From Eubacteriales bacterium (lineage in GTDB: Bacteria; Bacillota; Clostridia; Oscillospirales; Oscillospiraceae), in the NCBI GenBank assembly GCA_030536255.1, contig JAUNQI010000021.1, positions 1 through 32,048 of the forward strand: a stretch of 32,048 nt of DNA, written 5' to 3'. Position numbers and translations under genes: made by a program. This document shows, piece by piece, positions 1 to 7,005 of this stretch. Numbering within the stretch: position 1 is the first letter of the stretch; the number at the start of each line of letters is the position of its first letter. The notes under the pieces are model-generated. The model ran no database searches. It was not told the DNA's origin and worked only from the letters and a program-made list of their open reading frames with translations.

Positions 1-181
1 TATGTATTTGTGTTGCCGTACCTAAGTTTAATCATATAAACATCTCGCTAAATTATAATTTGTTATCCCAAAGTACAATGTACTTGTGAGTATACTATCA
101 TAAAATTCTTCAATTGCAACCCATCATATTATCCCGTCAGTCGCGTTCTCTATATTGACCATTTTTCGCTTTTTTCATGAA
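1..181. other. Non-coding stretch at the left edge of the window
   Basis: No reading frame of useful length is visible. It holds a short perfect palindrome, AAGTACA-A-TGTACTT (71-85), followed by an AT-rich TATACT-like hexamer (91-96). This could be an operator with a promoter for a gene to the left or right, but nothing confirms it. Confidence 0.3.
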
Positions 182-1069
182 TCAATACTCGGACTCACAC
201 TCCCGGCTGCAGAATTCTGCGCCGGGATTTTTTGTTATAAAGGCCCTGTTGCAGTTCTTGCAGATTTTCACATCCGAATCCTCGGAGGAAATGACAAAGC
301 CGAACATCATTTGGACTGACAACAGGAGAGAATGAAAGTCCCATACCATCACCGGCCTGTCACGCAGTTCGATCCGGTAGGTCGGCGTTTTATGACCGAA
401 AGCAGCCATGGACTGCCGCATCATTACAGCTGTATCCTCCGTCAAATCCTCTTTGTCATGATAATAGAATTGACTTGTGAAGAAAATAAACGCCCAGGAC
501 TTGAACTGCTGCTCGATCCAGTCATACCGTTCACCATAGTCCGGATGTACCACCATCCTTTTCTCCAGCGGTTCATCCATGAATGCCAGCGTGAGCGCAC
601 CGGTCCTGATGGAATCATTGCTTTCTGAACAGATATCTCCGACCGTGTATTCGGTGCTTGTTCCGCTGTGCTTGAAATCAGGCCTGTTGAACGGGAAAAA
701 CAACTCCACATATTTTTCCGTATCCATGAACTCTTCACGGATGAATTCATTCTTCGGGAAGTATACCTTCTCGTATCCGGTGAATTCCGATGTTGTGGGC
801 AGAGCCGTCATGAAACCGAGCAGTCCGTATTTTTGAATAAAGTCCATGATCCCGGCACGGACTTCACAGCGGCTCTTTTGGCTCATGGTGAGGAGACCTG
901 TGTTGATGGCATCCAGGGCAATACCTTCGACATCTTCCAAAGGATCATATATTACCGGATAGGCATCGGCAGTGGGAACAACATATTCGGTTCCGTTATT
1001 TGCCTTGCGGATCTCGTATTTATCATATTTTACCCATGTTGCGCATGAATTTTTGAAAATGTTAGTCAT
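182..1069 (-). CDS. Zinc-finger-tailed protein of integrative elements (DUF6076-like)
   Basis: A 295-residue protein of unknown function. The last 25 residues form a compact zinc-binding motif, CKNC then CSREC, of the kind seen in small treble-clef or zinc-ribbon tails; the rest has no motif I recognise. Its composition and context match uncharacterised proteins common in clostridial conjugative elements (DUF6076-like, recalled rather than searched). The start at 1069 is preferred over 1096 because GGAGG lies 7 bases upstream. This ATG overlaps the stop of the sigma-like gene by 8 bases, so the two are translationally coupled. A nucleic-acid-binding role is an inference from the zinc tail only. 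Confidence 0.7.
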   Translation of the reverse strand: MTNIFKNSCATWVKYDKYEIRKANNGTEYVVPTADAYPVIYDPLEDVEGIALDAINTGLLTMSQKSRCEVRAGIMDFIQKYGLLGFMTALPTTSEFTGYEKVYFPKNEFIREEFMDTEKYVELFFPFNRPDFKHSGTSTEYTVGDICSESNDSIRTGALTLAFMDEPLEKRMVVHPDYGERYDWIEQQFKSWAFIFFTSQFYYHDKEDLTEDTAVMMRQSMAAFGHKTPTYRIELRDRPVMVWDFHSLLLSVQMMFGFVISSEDSDVKICKNCNRAFITKNPGAEFCSRECESEY

Positions 1070-1700
1070 GAATATCCTCCATTCTTCCGGCGGCAATAAG
1101 CCTGCGCCGGATCTTTTTTATTACTGTAGCATACACCTTTCGGATATTCCTGTCTGTCTGACAGCGCACATTTCCGAGCTTCGCGGTGCTGTAATTCCTG
1201 ATGAGAAGAAAGTGCAGGATTTCCTTGTGCTCCGGCTTCAGTTCTTTCAATGCTTTGGATATTAATTTATCGGATACCAGTTCATCAATCTCATAGGGAC
1301 AGTCAAATAAGATGTCCAGAATATTCCCGCTGCGAACGGCTTTCATATACGAATTATTGCTTGACTCCGGGAATAATATTCCGTCATAAGTCATGCCGTA
1401 CTCAAGCGGCACTTTATTTCTGGGAATCTCATGGTATCTTTCCTTTCGTTCCCTGTTAGCGTCACGCTTGTCCCACAGCTCAATCACATTAATAAAATCC
1501 TTTTCCGACCGTGCCGCCACCTCAAGCCGATGAAGTGCCTCGGCCTTAAGATCGCGTTTCAGCATTTTCCGGTCGGTGTCCGGTTCTCTTTCCACATACT
1601 CGGGGTGCTCATCCTGCTCAATCAGGTTTTCGAGCTCTTCCTCACGCTCCCAACGAAGTCCGCGCAATACATCTTCGGACATTTGTTCCTGATCATGCAA
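1062..1700 (-). CDS. Sigma-70 region-4-like regulatory protein of the element
   Basis: A soluble charged protein of about 212 residues. The last 60 residues (KELKPEHKEILHFLL onward, ending in a basic KKIRRRL stretch) resemble a sigma-factor region 4 helix-turn-helix. No clear region 2 is seen, so it may be a sigma-like regulator and not a complete sigma factor. The start is ambiguous. A TTG at 1700 follows a strong AAAGGGGTGAT ribosome site with good spacing. An ATG at 1748 follows AGGAG but would add an odd hydrophobic tail, and an ATG at 1799 is also open. It is coupled to the downstream zinc-tail gene and divergent from the cysteine-rich VLP gene. Confidence 0.65.
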   Translation of the reverse strand: MHDQEQMSEDVLRGLRWEREEELENLIEQDEHPEYVEREPDTDRKMLKRDLKAEALHRLEVAARSEKDFINVIELWDKRDANRERKERYHEIPRNKVPLEYGMTYDGILFPESSNNSYMKAVRSGNILDILFDCPYEIDELVSDKLISKALKELKPEHKEILHFLLIRNYSTAKLGNVRCQTDRNIRKVYATVIKKIRRRLIAAGRMEDIHD

Positions 1701-1816
1701 AAAAATCACCCCTTTCAAAAAAATTTTCAAAAACAGTTCCGCAAACATGCCCTTTTTTCTCCTATATATGAGAGGACAAACCCGAAGTCCTGTTTTCACG
1801 CTTTAAGTCTATCACA

Positions 1817-1844
1817 TTTACTGTCCAAAAAACTACCCAGTAAA
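1817..1844. promoter_or_regulatory. Inverted repeat between divergent genes, possible operator
   Basis: TTTACTG (1817-1823) is repeated inverted as CAGTAAA (1838-1844), with a 14-base spacer, in the gap between the leftward sigma-like gene and the rightward cysteine-rich VLP gene. The position suits a regulator binding site controlling both directions. The same TTTACTG core recurs around the integrase gene. Confidence 0.35.
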
Positions 1845-1916
1845 TTGTGAGGATCCATGAAAACAGAGCTTTTCGGGTTTCCTCTATTTTCTATTTTCAT
1901 ATAAAGGAGAAAGAAC

Positions 1917-2267
1917 TTGATCAGAATCACGCCTGAACTGGCAAGAAAAGTGAATGTTGCAGTCAGAAAGGAATGCTGCAACTGCATCGATGACAACTGC
2001 ATATTGCTGGATAACGGAGAAGCGGTGAAATGTCCGCAGCTCATTTCTTTATACGGGATCTACTGTAAGTATTTCGCTTCAGCTGTGCTTCCGGGGAACC
2101 CGGAGCTGTATGCGGAAATCATGGATTCCGGGAAAAAGCGCTGTAAAAGCTGCGGAAAACTTTACACTCACCGTTCCAAAAACCAGCAGTACTGCTATGC
2201 ATGCGCGGAATTGCGCAAAAAAGAAAAAGCCCGTGAGCGACAGCGAAGAAAACGGGCAGCCAAGTAA
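1917..2267 (+). CDS. Cysteine-rich VLP domain protein
   Basis: A 116-residue protein with two zinc-binding halves. Residues 20-40 carry ECCNC and NC followed by CP; residues 76-96 carry CKSCGK and CYAC, a classic zinc ribbon. A strongly basic tail (KKEKARERQRRKR) follows. The segment from SLYGIYCKYF to AVLPGNPELYAEIM matches the cysteine-rich VLP family that accompanies RepA genes in clostridial mobile elements; the family assignment is from memory. The start is TTG at 1917, 6 bases after AAAGGAGA. It probably binds nucleic acid, but its job is unknown. It lies just upstream of the repA leader. Confidence 0.8.
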   Translation: MIRITPELARKVNVAVRKECCNCIDDNCILLDNGEAVKCPQLISLYGIYCKYFASAVLPGNPELYAEIMDSGKKRCKSCGKLYTHRSKNQQYCYACAELRKKEKARERQRRKRAAK

Positions 2268-2373
2268 CGCTTTTAGGGCGGAACGGGCCTTGTGGCACAG
2301 GGTCTGTCCCGTCCTCATTTTATCGGGGGAATATAAATATATGTTCGCCCTCAAAAACGCGCTTTAAAAGCGT
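2267..2373 (+). promoter_or_regulatory. Structured leader of repA with an 8-codon leader peptide
   Basis: The gap before repA is bounded by complementary segments. ACGCTTTT (2267-2274) can pair with AAAAGCGT (2366-2373), which covers the first two bases of the repA GTG. AGGGCGGAAC (2275-2284) can pair, with one bulge, with GTTCGCCCT (2343-2351). A short frame MFALKNAL starts at ATG 2341 behind a GGGGGAA site and stops at 2367, five bases before the repA start. This resembles translational control by a leader peptide whose ribosomes open the stem. It is inference from pairing only. Confidence 0.45.
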
Positions 2374-3226
2374 GACAGAAAAAGGAGTTGAAACAACGGG
2401 AACAGAAAACCGTAAAAGAGAATCATTCTACCGGATGCCGAAGGCACTTTTTTCGGACGGGAAATACGCTGACCTTCCGTCAGATGCCAAGCTGCTGTAT
2501 ACCATCCTGCTCGACAGAGCCTGCCTTTCCGATAAGAACGGCTGGAAGGATGAAGGGGGAACCTTCATTTATTTCACCCAGGCCGAGGTATGTCAGCTGC
2601 TCCGCATGGGCAGTGACAAGGTCTGTCGGCTCTTCGCTGCTTTGGAAAAAGCCGGCCTGATCCGCAGAAAGAAGCAGGGACAGGGGAAAGCGTCAAAGAT
2701 TTATGTTATGGGGTTTCCAGAGTTCGCAGTTTCGGAGTACAGGACTTCGGAAAACGCGGATTTCGGTAATCCTGAATCAGGAAGTCAAGACTTCGGTTTT
2801 TCGGAAGGAAGTAATACTGAAAAGAATAATACTGACTTTAACTATACCTATCTATCCATCAGCGGATACGACCGCGATGAGATGGAGGAACAGATAAAGG
2901 ATAATATCGATTATGAGATACTGGCTGAAAAAGGGAACAGGAAAACGCTCGATGAGCTGGTCATGCTCATGGTCGATGTCATATGCGGTACCGGACAGAC
3001 GGTGCGGCTCGGTGGCAGCACATATTCAAGGGAAAACGTGCGGTCCCAATTTTTGAGTCTCGGCCCGGAGCACATCGAGTATGTGATGGAACGGCTGCGT
3101 TCGACAACATCAGACATACGCAATATCCGGGCGTATATGCTCACCGCACTGTACAATGCACCGGCTACAATCGACAGCTATTACCAGGCAAAAGTCCAGC
3201 ATGACATGCCGGAATTTGCTTACTGA
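2372..3226 (+). CDS. RepA_N-type replication initiator protein
   Basis: A 284-residue plasmid-type initiator. Residues 20-115 (FYRMPKALFSDGKYADL, then LPSDAKLLYTILLDR and KAGLIRRKKQGQGK) match the RepA_N winged-helix domain. Residues 120-160 form a low-complexity linker. The last 110 residues form the C-terminal domain usual in these element-borne initiators (DUF6017-like). It probably drives replication of the excised circular form, helping maintenance of the element. The only start compatible with the frame is GTG at 2372, which has a poor ribosome site; AAAGGAG instead lies after it, inside the gene. This fits coupling to the leader peptide that ends just upstream. Confidence 0.85.
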   Translation: MTEKGVETTGTENRKRESFYRMPKALFSDGKYADLPSDAKLLYTILLDRACLSDKNGWKDEGGTFIYFTQAEVCQLLRMGSDKVCRLFAALEKAGLIRRKKQGQGKASKIYVMGFPEFAVSEYRTSENADFGNPESGSQDFGFSEGSNTEKNNTDFNYTYLSISGYDRDEMEEQIKDNIDYEILAEKGNRKTLDELVMLMVDVICGTGQTVRLGGSTYSRENVRSQFLSLGPEHIEYVMERLRSTTSDIRNIRAYMLTALYNAPATIDSYYQAKVQHDMPEFAY

Positions 3227-3245
3227 AAGGGGTCTGGGGAAATGC

Positions 3246-3310
3246 ATGGCGTTTCACCAGCAAGCAACGCATTTTGTCTCCCAAAATGCCAATTTTGGGG
3301 TATCCCAAAC
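3246..3310. repeat. Nested inverted repeats before mobC, candidate oriT
   Basis: The repA-mobC gap holds a perfect inverted repeat CCCAAAAT-GCCA-ATTTTGGG (3280-3299). A second ATTTTG at 3271-3276 can also pair with CAAAAT at 3282-3287. The short direct repeat TCCCAAA occurs at 3279-3285 and 3303-3309, and a weaker inverted pair GCGTT/AACGC lies at 3249-3270. Structured gaps directly before MobC-type genes are the usual place of a transfer origin. No known nic site was recognised. Confidence 0.4.
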
Positions 3311-3345
3311 CCTTATGAACACGAACAACAAGGAGAATGAAAATA

Positions 3346-3762
3346 ATGAAAAAACACAGAGATCACCGGGTGCAGGTCTGGCTCAGTGATGCGGAATACA
3401 AACGGCTGAACAGCGAGGTCGCTAAGACACATTTCAGCCGGGAGACCTTCCTTCGGCTTCTGATAGATGGAAACACCGTAATGGAATGCCCGAAGGCATA
3501 CACGGAGTCAAATATTCTGCTCAGGAAAATTCACGGAGACTTATCCGCTTACCGCTTTGCGGGCAATATTACGCAGGAGCAATGGGCAAAAATTCAAGCC
3601 TGCATGGACAGGCTGACTGATGTCCTTCATATGATGCAGGATATCTATTTTCCATATTTCACGTGGAAGAAAGCACATACGAAACAGGTGATCGGCTTCA
3701 GCAAGCTGAACGCCGAGCGCACGGACAATACAAATATCAAGGAGAGAAATGCCTATGAATAA
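3346..3762 (+). CDS. mobC: MobC-like mobilization (relaxosome accessory) protein
   Basis: A 138-residue basic protein. The N-terminal RVQVWLSDAEYKRLNSEV segment followed by FSRETFLRLLIDGN resembles the ribbon-helix-helix fold of MobC-type accessory proteins, which bind oriT and help a relaxase open the DNA. The start is placed at ATG 3346 because AGGAG (3331-3335) is 10 bases away; the ATG at 3337 is too close. It overlaps the Xis-like gene. In related elements a relaxase gene follows directly, but none does here. A plain DNA-binding role in regulation is the alternative. Confidence 0.7.
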   Translation: MKKHRDHRVQVWLSDAEYKRLNSEVAKTHFSRETFLRLLIDGNTVMECPKAYTESNILLRKIHGDLSAYRFAGNITQEQWAKIQACMDRLTDVLHMMQDIYFPYFTWKKAHTKQVIGFSKLNAERTDNTNIKERNAYE

Positions 3763-3964
3763 TTACCTGGAATCTATACCATTCTGGGAAAAATATGCTT
3801 TGACTGTCAACGAAGCCGCAGCCTATTTCCATATTGGAGATAAAAAGCTGCGCGAAATTATCGCAGACGATCCGGAAGCAGACTATCTGTTGAAGGTCGG
3901 CTCCCGGCAGATGATAAAACGCAAGCGCTTTGAGCAGTTCATAGACCGTCAGAGCGCTTTATAA
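3755..3964 (+). CDS. xis: Xis-like excisionase of the Tn916 type
   Basis: A 69-residue protein with the Tn916 Xis pattern: PFWEKYALTVNEAAAYFHIGDKK, a MerR-like helix-turn-helix, then a VGSRQMIKRKRFEQFID wing and helix. Such proteins bend DNA at the element ends and direct the integrase towards excision. The start at 3755 is preferred for its 10-base distance from AAGGAG; the ATG at 3749 would add two residues. It starts inside the end of mobC and sits 124 bases before the integrase start, the usual xis-int arrangement. Confidence 0.88.
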   Translation: MNNYLESIPFWEKYALTVNEAAAYFHIGDKKLREIIADDPEADYLLKVGSRQMIKRKRFEQFIDRQSAL

Positions 3965-3977
3965 AATAAATATATTC

Positions 3978-4000
3978 TGCCGTTACTGCACGGCAGTTTT
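3978..4000 (+). terminator. Possible terminator after xis
   Basis: CTGCCG (3978-3983) and CGGCAG (3991-3996) form a 6-bp stem followed by TTTT. It lies just after the xis stop and before the integrase promoter. The stem is short, and the loop includes TTACTGCA, a motif repeated around int, so it may serve protein binding instead. Confidence 0.4.
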
Positions 4001-4016
4001 CAATATGCAGTAGAAA

Positions 4017-4065
4017 TGGAGAGCCCCCGTATGCTATACTTATAGCGTCAAATTGGGGCTCTCCA
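4017..4065 (+). promoter_or_regulatory. Integrase promoter inside an 11-bp inverted repeat
   Basis: An extended -10 element TGCTATACT (4032-4040) lies between perfect arms TGGAGAGCCCC (4017-4027) and GGGGCTCTCCA (4055-4065). The -10 region is itself part of a palindrome, GCTATA-CT-TATAGC (4033-4046). No good -35 is seen. The likely transcription start is near 4047, so the second arm would be in the message just before the GAAAGGAG ribosome site. The layout suggests tight control of int expression by a bound protein. Confidence 0.55.
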
Positions 4066-4088
4066 CTTTCGAAAGGAGAGTATATCAT

Positions 4089-5318
4089 ATGAGTAAAAGA
4101 CGCGACGACAGAGGTCGCATATTACGAAGTGGTGAGAGCCAACGAAAAGACGGTCGCTATATGTATCAGTTTACCGACACTTTCGGTAACCGGCGCACAC
4201 TTTATAGTTCCAGATTGGAAAAAACCGATAAATATCCTCCCGGCTGCGTTAAGCTGGAACCTGCTCTGCGCGAAAAAGAGCTGGAGGTTCAGCTTAACCG
4301 GAGAAATGGTCTTGCGGAATTCGGAGGAGACCTTACCGTCCTTGAGCTTGCTGAAAAGTACATTGCTACAAAGACGGGTGTCCGGGAAAGCACAAAGGCT
4401 GGATACCGCACAACCTTGAGCATTATCCGTAAAGAGCCCTTCGGCGGCCTGCGAATTGATAAGGTGAAGATATCGGACGCAAAACTTTGGCTGATAAAAC
4501 TTCAGCAGAAAGATGGCAGACATTACAGCTCCATTCACACCATTCGGGGCGTACTTCGGCCGGCATTTCAAATGGCTGTGGAGGATGATCTGCTCCGAAA
4601 GAATCCTTTTGATTTTCATCTTTCGGATGTTCTGTATGATGACAGTCAGAAGCGAGAAGCCTTGTCGCCTTGGCAGGAGCGTGAATTTCTCCGGTTCGTT
4701 CAGAACGACAATTATTATCGGAAATACTATGATGCGTTTTTTGTCCTTCTGAATACCGGCCTTCGAATTTCTGAATTCTGCGGGTTAACTGCTCAGGATG
4801 TGGATTACGAAAAGCACTGCATTCATGTTACCGGCCAACTGGTCCGGCACAGCAACATGGTAATGGCCTTTGAACCTCCGAAGACTGAAGCGGGATTTCG
4901 TGATGTCCCAATGTCTGCAGATGTGGAAGCCTGTTTCCGGCGAATTATGGAAAGCCGTCAGACGGTTCGCATTGAGCCGATGATTGACGGACGGTCCGGT
5001 TTCTTCTTTCTGGATATGAACGGTCAGCCGACTGTAGCTCTGCACTGGCAGCACTACTTTAAACATATAGTTGACAAATACAACAGCATTTATAAAGTGC
5101 AGCTTCCCAAAATCACACCCCACGTCTGCCGTCACACCTTCTGCAGTAAAATGGCACGAAAAGGAATGAACCCGAAAAATCTTCAGTATATCATGGGGCA
5201 TTCCGAAATCGGCGTTACCATGAATACCTATACGCATCTGGAGTTTGAAGATGCTTTGGAGGATTTCCAGAAAGTAATGACGGAGCAAAAACCTGCGGCG
5301 AAAAAACGCGTGCAGTAA
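4089..5318 (+). CDS. int: Tyrosine recombinase, Tn916 integrase family
   Basis: A 409-residue integrase, close in length to Tn916 Int. The N-terminus (RRDDRGRILRSGESQRKDGRY) is the arm-binding domain typical of Tn916 Int. Residues 90-190 are the core-binding SAM-like domain. The catalytic set is complete: R226 in TGLRISEF, K265 in PPKTEAGFR, H345 and R348 in HVCRHTF, H371 in MGHSEIG, and the nucleophile Y381 in NTYTH. The start at 4089 is chosen for AAGGAG 10 bases upstream. It should catalyse integration and, with Xis, excision. Every catalytic residue is present, so the enzyme looks intact. Confidence 0.95.
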   Translation: MSKRRDDRGRILRSGESQRKDGRYMYQFTDTFGNRRTLYSSRLEKTDKYPPGCVKLEPALREKELEVQLNRRNGLAEFGGDLTVLELAEKYIATKTGVRESTKAGYRTTLSIIRKEPFGGLRIDKVKISDAKLWLIKLQQKDGRHYSSIHTIRGVLRPAFQMAVEDDLLRKNPFDFHLSDVLYDDSQKREALSPWQEREFLRFVQNDNYYRKYYDAFFVLLNTGLRISEFCGLTAQDVDYEKHCIHVTGQLVRHSNMVMAFEPPKTEAGFRDVPMSADVEACFRRIMESRQTVRIEPMIDGRSGFFFLDMNGQPTVALHWQHYFKHIVDKYNSIYKVQLPKITPHVCRHTFCSKMARKGMNPKNLQYIMGHSEIGVTMNTYTHLEFEDALEDFQKVMTEQKPAAKKRVQ

Positions 5319-5349
5319 AACTCTCGCAGTTTACTGCATTTTTACTGCA
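5311..5349. repeat. TGCAGTAA/TTACTGCA repeats after int, possible arm-type sites
   Basis: TGCAGTAAA (5311-5319) is repeated inverted as TTTACTGCA (5330-5338), and TTTACTGCA occurs again at 5341-5349. The first copy contains the integrase stop codon. The same core appears upstream of int at 3983-3990 and, inverted and partial, at 4006-4012. Tn916 integrase binds short repeated arm sites near the element ends, so these may be its arm sites. The crossover point itself is not identified. Confidence 0.45.
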
Positions 5350-5403
5350 AATTTTCTAAAAACAATGCTGCGAAATGCTTTGAAAAGCGTCGAAGTACCG
5401 GAC

Positions 5404-5429
5404 TTCACCGAAAAATGTGAATCGGTGAA
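5404..5429. repeat. Inverted repeat upstream of the phosphatase gene
   Basis: TTCACCGA (5404-5411) and TCGGTGAA (5422-5429) form perfect 8-base arms around a 10-base spacer. A smaller pair, GAAGT/ACTTC (5392-5406), precedes it. It may be part of the attachment region or an operator for the next gene; there is no T-run to suggest a terminator. Confidence 0.35.
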
Positions 5430-5489
5430 ATCCTTGATATCAGTAGCATTTCCTCGCATATCTTCGCATATTGAAGGAGACCGAAAACG

Positions 5490-5948
5490 ATGATTAAAAT
5501 ACTGTTCGTTTGCCACGGCAATATTTGCCGCAGCCCGATGGCTGAATTTATTATGAAAAAATGTCTTGCAGACCAAAGCATTGAAAATCTCTTTTTCATT
5601 GACTCCGCCGCTACGACCAGGGAAGAAATCGGCAACGATATCTATCCTCCCGCAAAAAGGAAGCTGACGGAAATGAAGATTCCTTTTGCCCGCCGCGCCG
5701 CAAGGCAGATGGTACGTTCTGACTACAGCAGATATGATTATATCATCGGCATGGACGAAGAAAATCTTTATGATATGCGCAGAATCTGCGGCGGAGACCC
5801 GGATCGGAAAATATCACTTCTCCTTGACTGGGCAAAAAGAAAGGGAAGCAATGTAGCCGATCCCTGGTATACCGGAAATTTTGACGTCACCTATAATGAC
5901 ATTCTTGAAGGATGTACAGCGCTGATTGCTTCCCTGACGAATATTTAA
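5490..5948 (+). CDS. Low-molecular-weight protein-tyrosine phosphatase
   Basis: A 152-residue cytoplasmic enzyme with the N-terminal P-loop C8-HGNIC-R14-S, the CX5R motif that forms the phosphocysteine intermediate, and the general acid D124 in VADPWYTGNF. Length and layout are normal for the family (YwlE/Wzb-like), which removes phosphate from tyrosine or arginine in proteins. AAGGAG lies 10 bases before the ATG. It is the first chromosomal gene beside the integrative element, so the insertion may have separated it from its native promoter. It converges with the Lgt-like gene, with only 19 bases between stops and no clear terminator. Confidence 0.93.
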   Translation: MIKILFVCHGNICRSPMAEFIMKKCLADQSIENLFFIDSAATTREEIGNDIYPPAKRKLTEMKIPFARRAARQMVRSDYSRYDYIIGMDEENLYDMRRICGGDPDRKISLLLDWAKRKGSNVADPWYTGNFDVTYNDILEGCTALIASLTNI

Positions 5949-5967
5949 TTTTTCATTCCGAGAATTT

Positions 5968-7005
5968 TTACTCGTAATACTCTTTCTCCGGAAGGCACAT
6001 TCTGTACATAAAGAAAACACACAGAAACATTAAAATACAGGATGCCGCCATAATGCCGTAGCATTCGAAATATTTCTGCGTTCCGTATCTCTGTACCCGA
6101 TATTCTCCCAGATATCCCATACCAAACAGGCTTGCGAGAAAAACAAGCCATAATACAGGATGTTTCCAGGAAAATCCTGCTGCTTTCATTGACATTCTGC
6201 TGTAGAAAATCAGTACTGCTATTGCGGATACTGCAGCAAATATCTGTGCAAGACTGATAAATGCTGAGTACTGATTCAGTGAGCTCAGAAATCGGAAATG
6301 CATCAAAGGAGAATCATACCGCGTTGAATCCATAATAATCTCAACGGCTCCGTATGCTGTCAGGAATATCCTCATGATATTCCCCGCCCTCGGACAGGGC
6401 GGCTGCATACGGAGATTTCTGTTTTTCTGAAAAAAGCTCAGCGACCAGAAAGCAAGAATAAATACAATAATAAACTCAATGAAAAAAGTTGCGAGTCTGA
6501 ATGTTGTATTTCCTGCGGGATCCGTTGATCCCACTGAGAAAGGAAGCCTTTGAAACAGCGGAATATTGATAATGATCTTACTCCTGCAGGATTCATTAAA
6601 CAGCGCGCTCAGCCTGATAAAGGAAATCAGAAGAAGTACTCCCGGAGTAAGAAAATCCAGCAGTCTCGCCGCGGAAGAGACGAGTCCCATCCGGGAAACG
6701 AGAGATGCCGCAAGCCATATTCCGAGGAGCATTCCTGGCAGCACATAGCTTCCGTTGGAATAATCCGTCATTGCGGAAAGGAAGGATTTATAGGACTCCG
6801 CATTGAAATAATAGTGAAGGACTCTGCTGAACAGAAATGAAAAGATAAAAGCCAGAGGGAAAAAGATCCAGACAGCCGCAGTACTTTCATTTCTCGGCTT
6901 GTAAAGTGCAAGCGTCATTGTCAGGCAGCAGATCATTCCGAGAGTAATAATGACTGAACTCCAGTATATTTCATAATCTCCGATATACATTGCTATACTG
7001 TTCAT
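5968..7005 (-). CDS. Lgt-like multi-pass membrane protein, probably not an active transferase
   Basis: A 345-residue protein with about seven hydrophobic segments. The overall pattern follows prolipoprotein diacylglyceryl transferase: a YIGDYEIYWSSVIITLG start, an LPGMLLGIWLA segment, an RLSALFNES motif (R131, N138, E139) and a late AYGAVEIIMDSTR motif. However, the His-Gly-Gly segment of true Lgt is replaced by Leu-Pro-Gly, and the late Arg and Glu of the family are Glu222 and Asp226. It is probably a diverged homologue with another role in the envelope. Its ATG overlaps the upstream glycosidase-like stop (ATGA), so the two are translationally coupled. The Lgt relation is by eye and moderately secure. 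Confidence 0.65.
   Translation of the reverse strand: MNSIAMYIGDYEIYWSSVIITLGMICCLTMTLALYKPRNESTAAVWIFFPLAFIFSFLFSRVLHYYFNAESYKSFLSAMTDYSNGSYVLPGMLLGIWLAASLVSRMGLVSSAARLLDFLTPGVLLLISFIRLSALFNESCRSKIIINIPLFQRLPFSVGSTDPAGNTTFRLATFFIEFIIVFILAFWSLSFFQKNRNLRMQPPCPRAGNIMRIFLTAYGAVEIIMDSTRYDSPLMHFRFLSSLNQYSAFISLAQIFAAVSAIAVLIFYSRMSMKAAGFSWKHPVLWLVFLASLFGMGYLGEYRVQRYGTQKYFECYGIMAASCILMFLCVFFMYRMCLPEKEYYE

Larger units (their letters stand above)
1..5440. mobile_element. Tn916-like integrative element, right (integrase) part; left end outside the window
   Basis: Six genes typical of Firmicutes integrative and mobilizable elements lie together: integrase, Xis-like protein, MobC-like protein, RepA_N initiator, cysteine-rich VLP protein, and a divergent regulator pair. 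The integrase is the last gene before chromosomal sequence, so this is one end of the element. The exact junction is not visible. It should fall between the integrase stop (5318) and the phosphatase start (5490). No matching direct repeat was found in the first 180 bases, so the other end is probably to the left of position 1. The genes here look richer in GC and CGG/CTG codons than the dnaA-gyrA block, which fits acquired DNA. Confidence 0.7.

Noticed and set aside
202..233. GC-rich hairpin followed by a T-run, terminator-like on the plus strand
   Set aside because: It lies inside the end of the minus-strand zinc-tail gene, where it encodes the conserved zinc motif. No plus-strand gene ends just before it, so it is probably chance.
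2388..2660. Plus-strand frame starting at TTG behind a good AAAGGAG
   Set aside because: It overlaps repA in another frame, its product is rich in Ser, Cys and Arg with no family likeness, and the repA frame gives a clear initiator.
5319..5489. tRNA gene as integration target
   Set aside because: No cloverleaf or CCA-type 3' end pattern could be recognised; the repeats here are AT-rich and fit integrase sites better.
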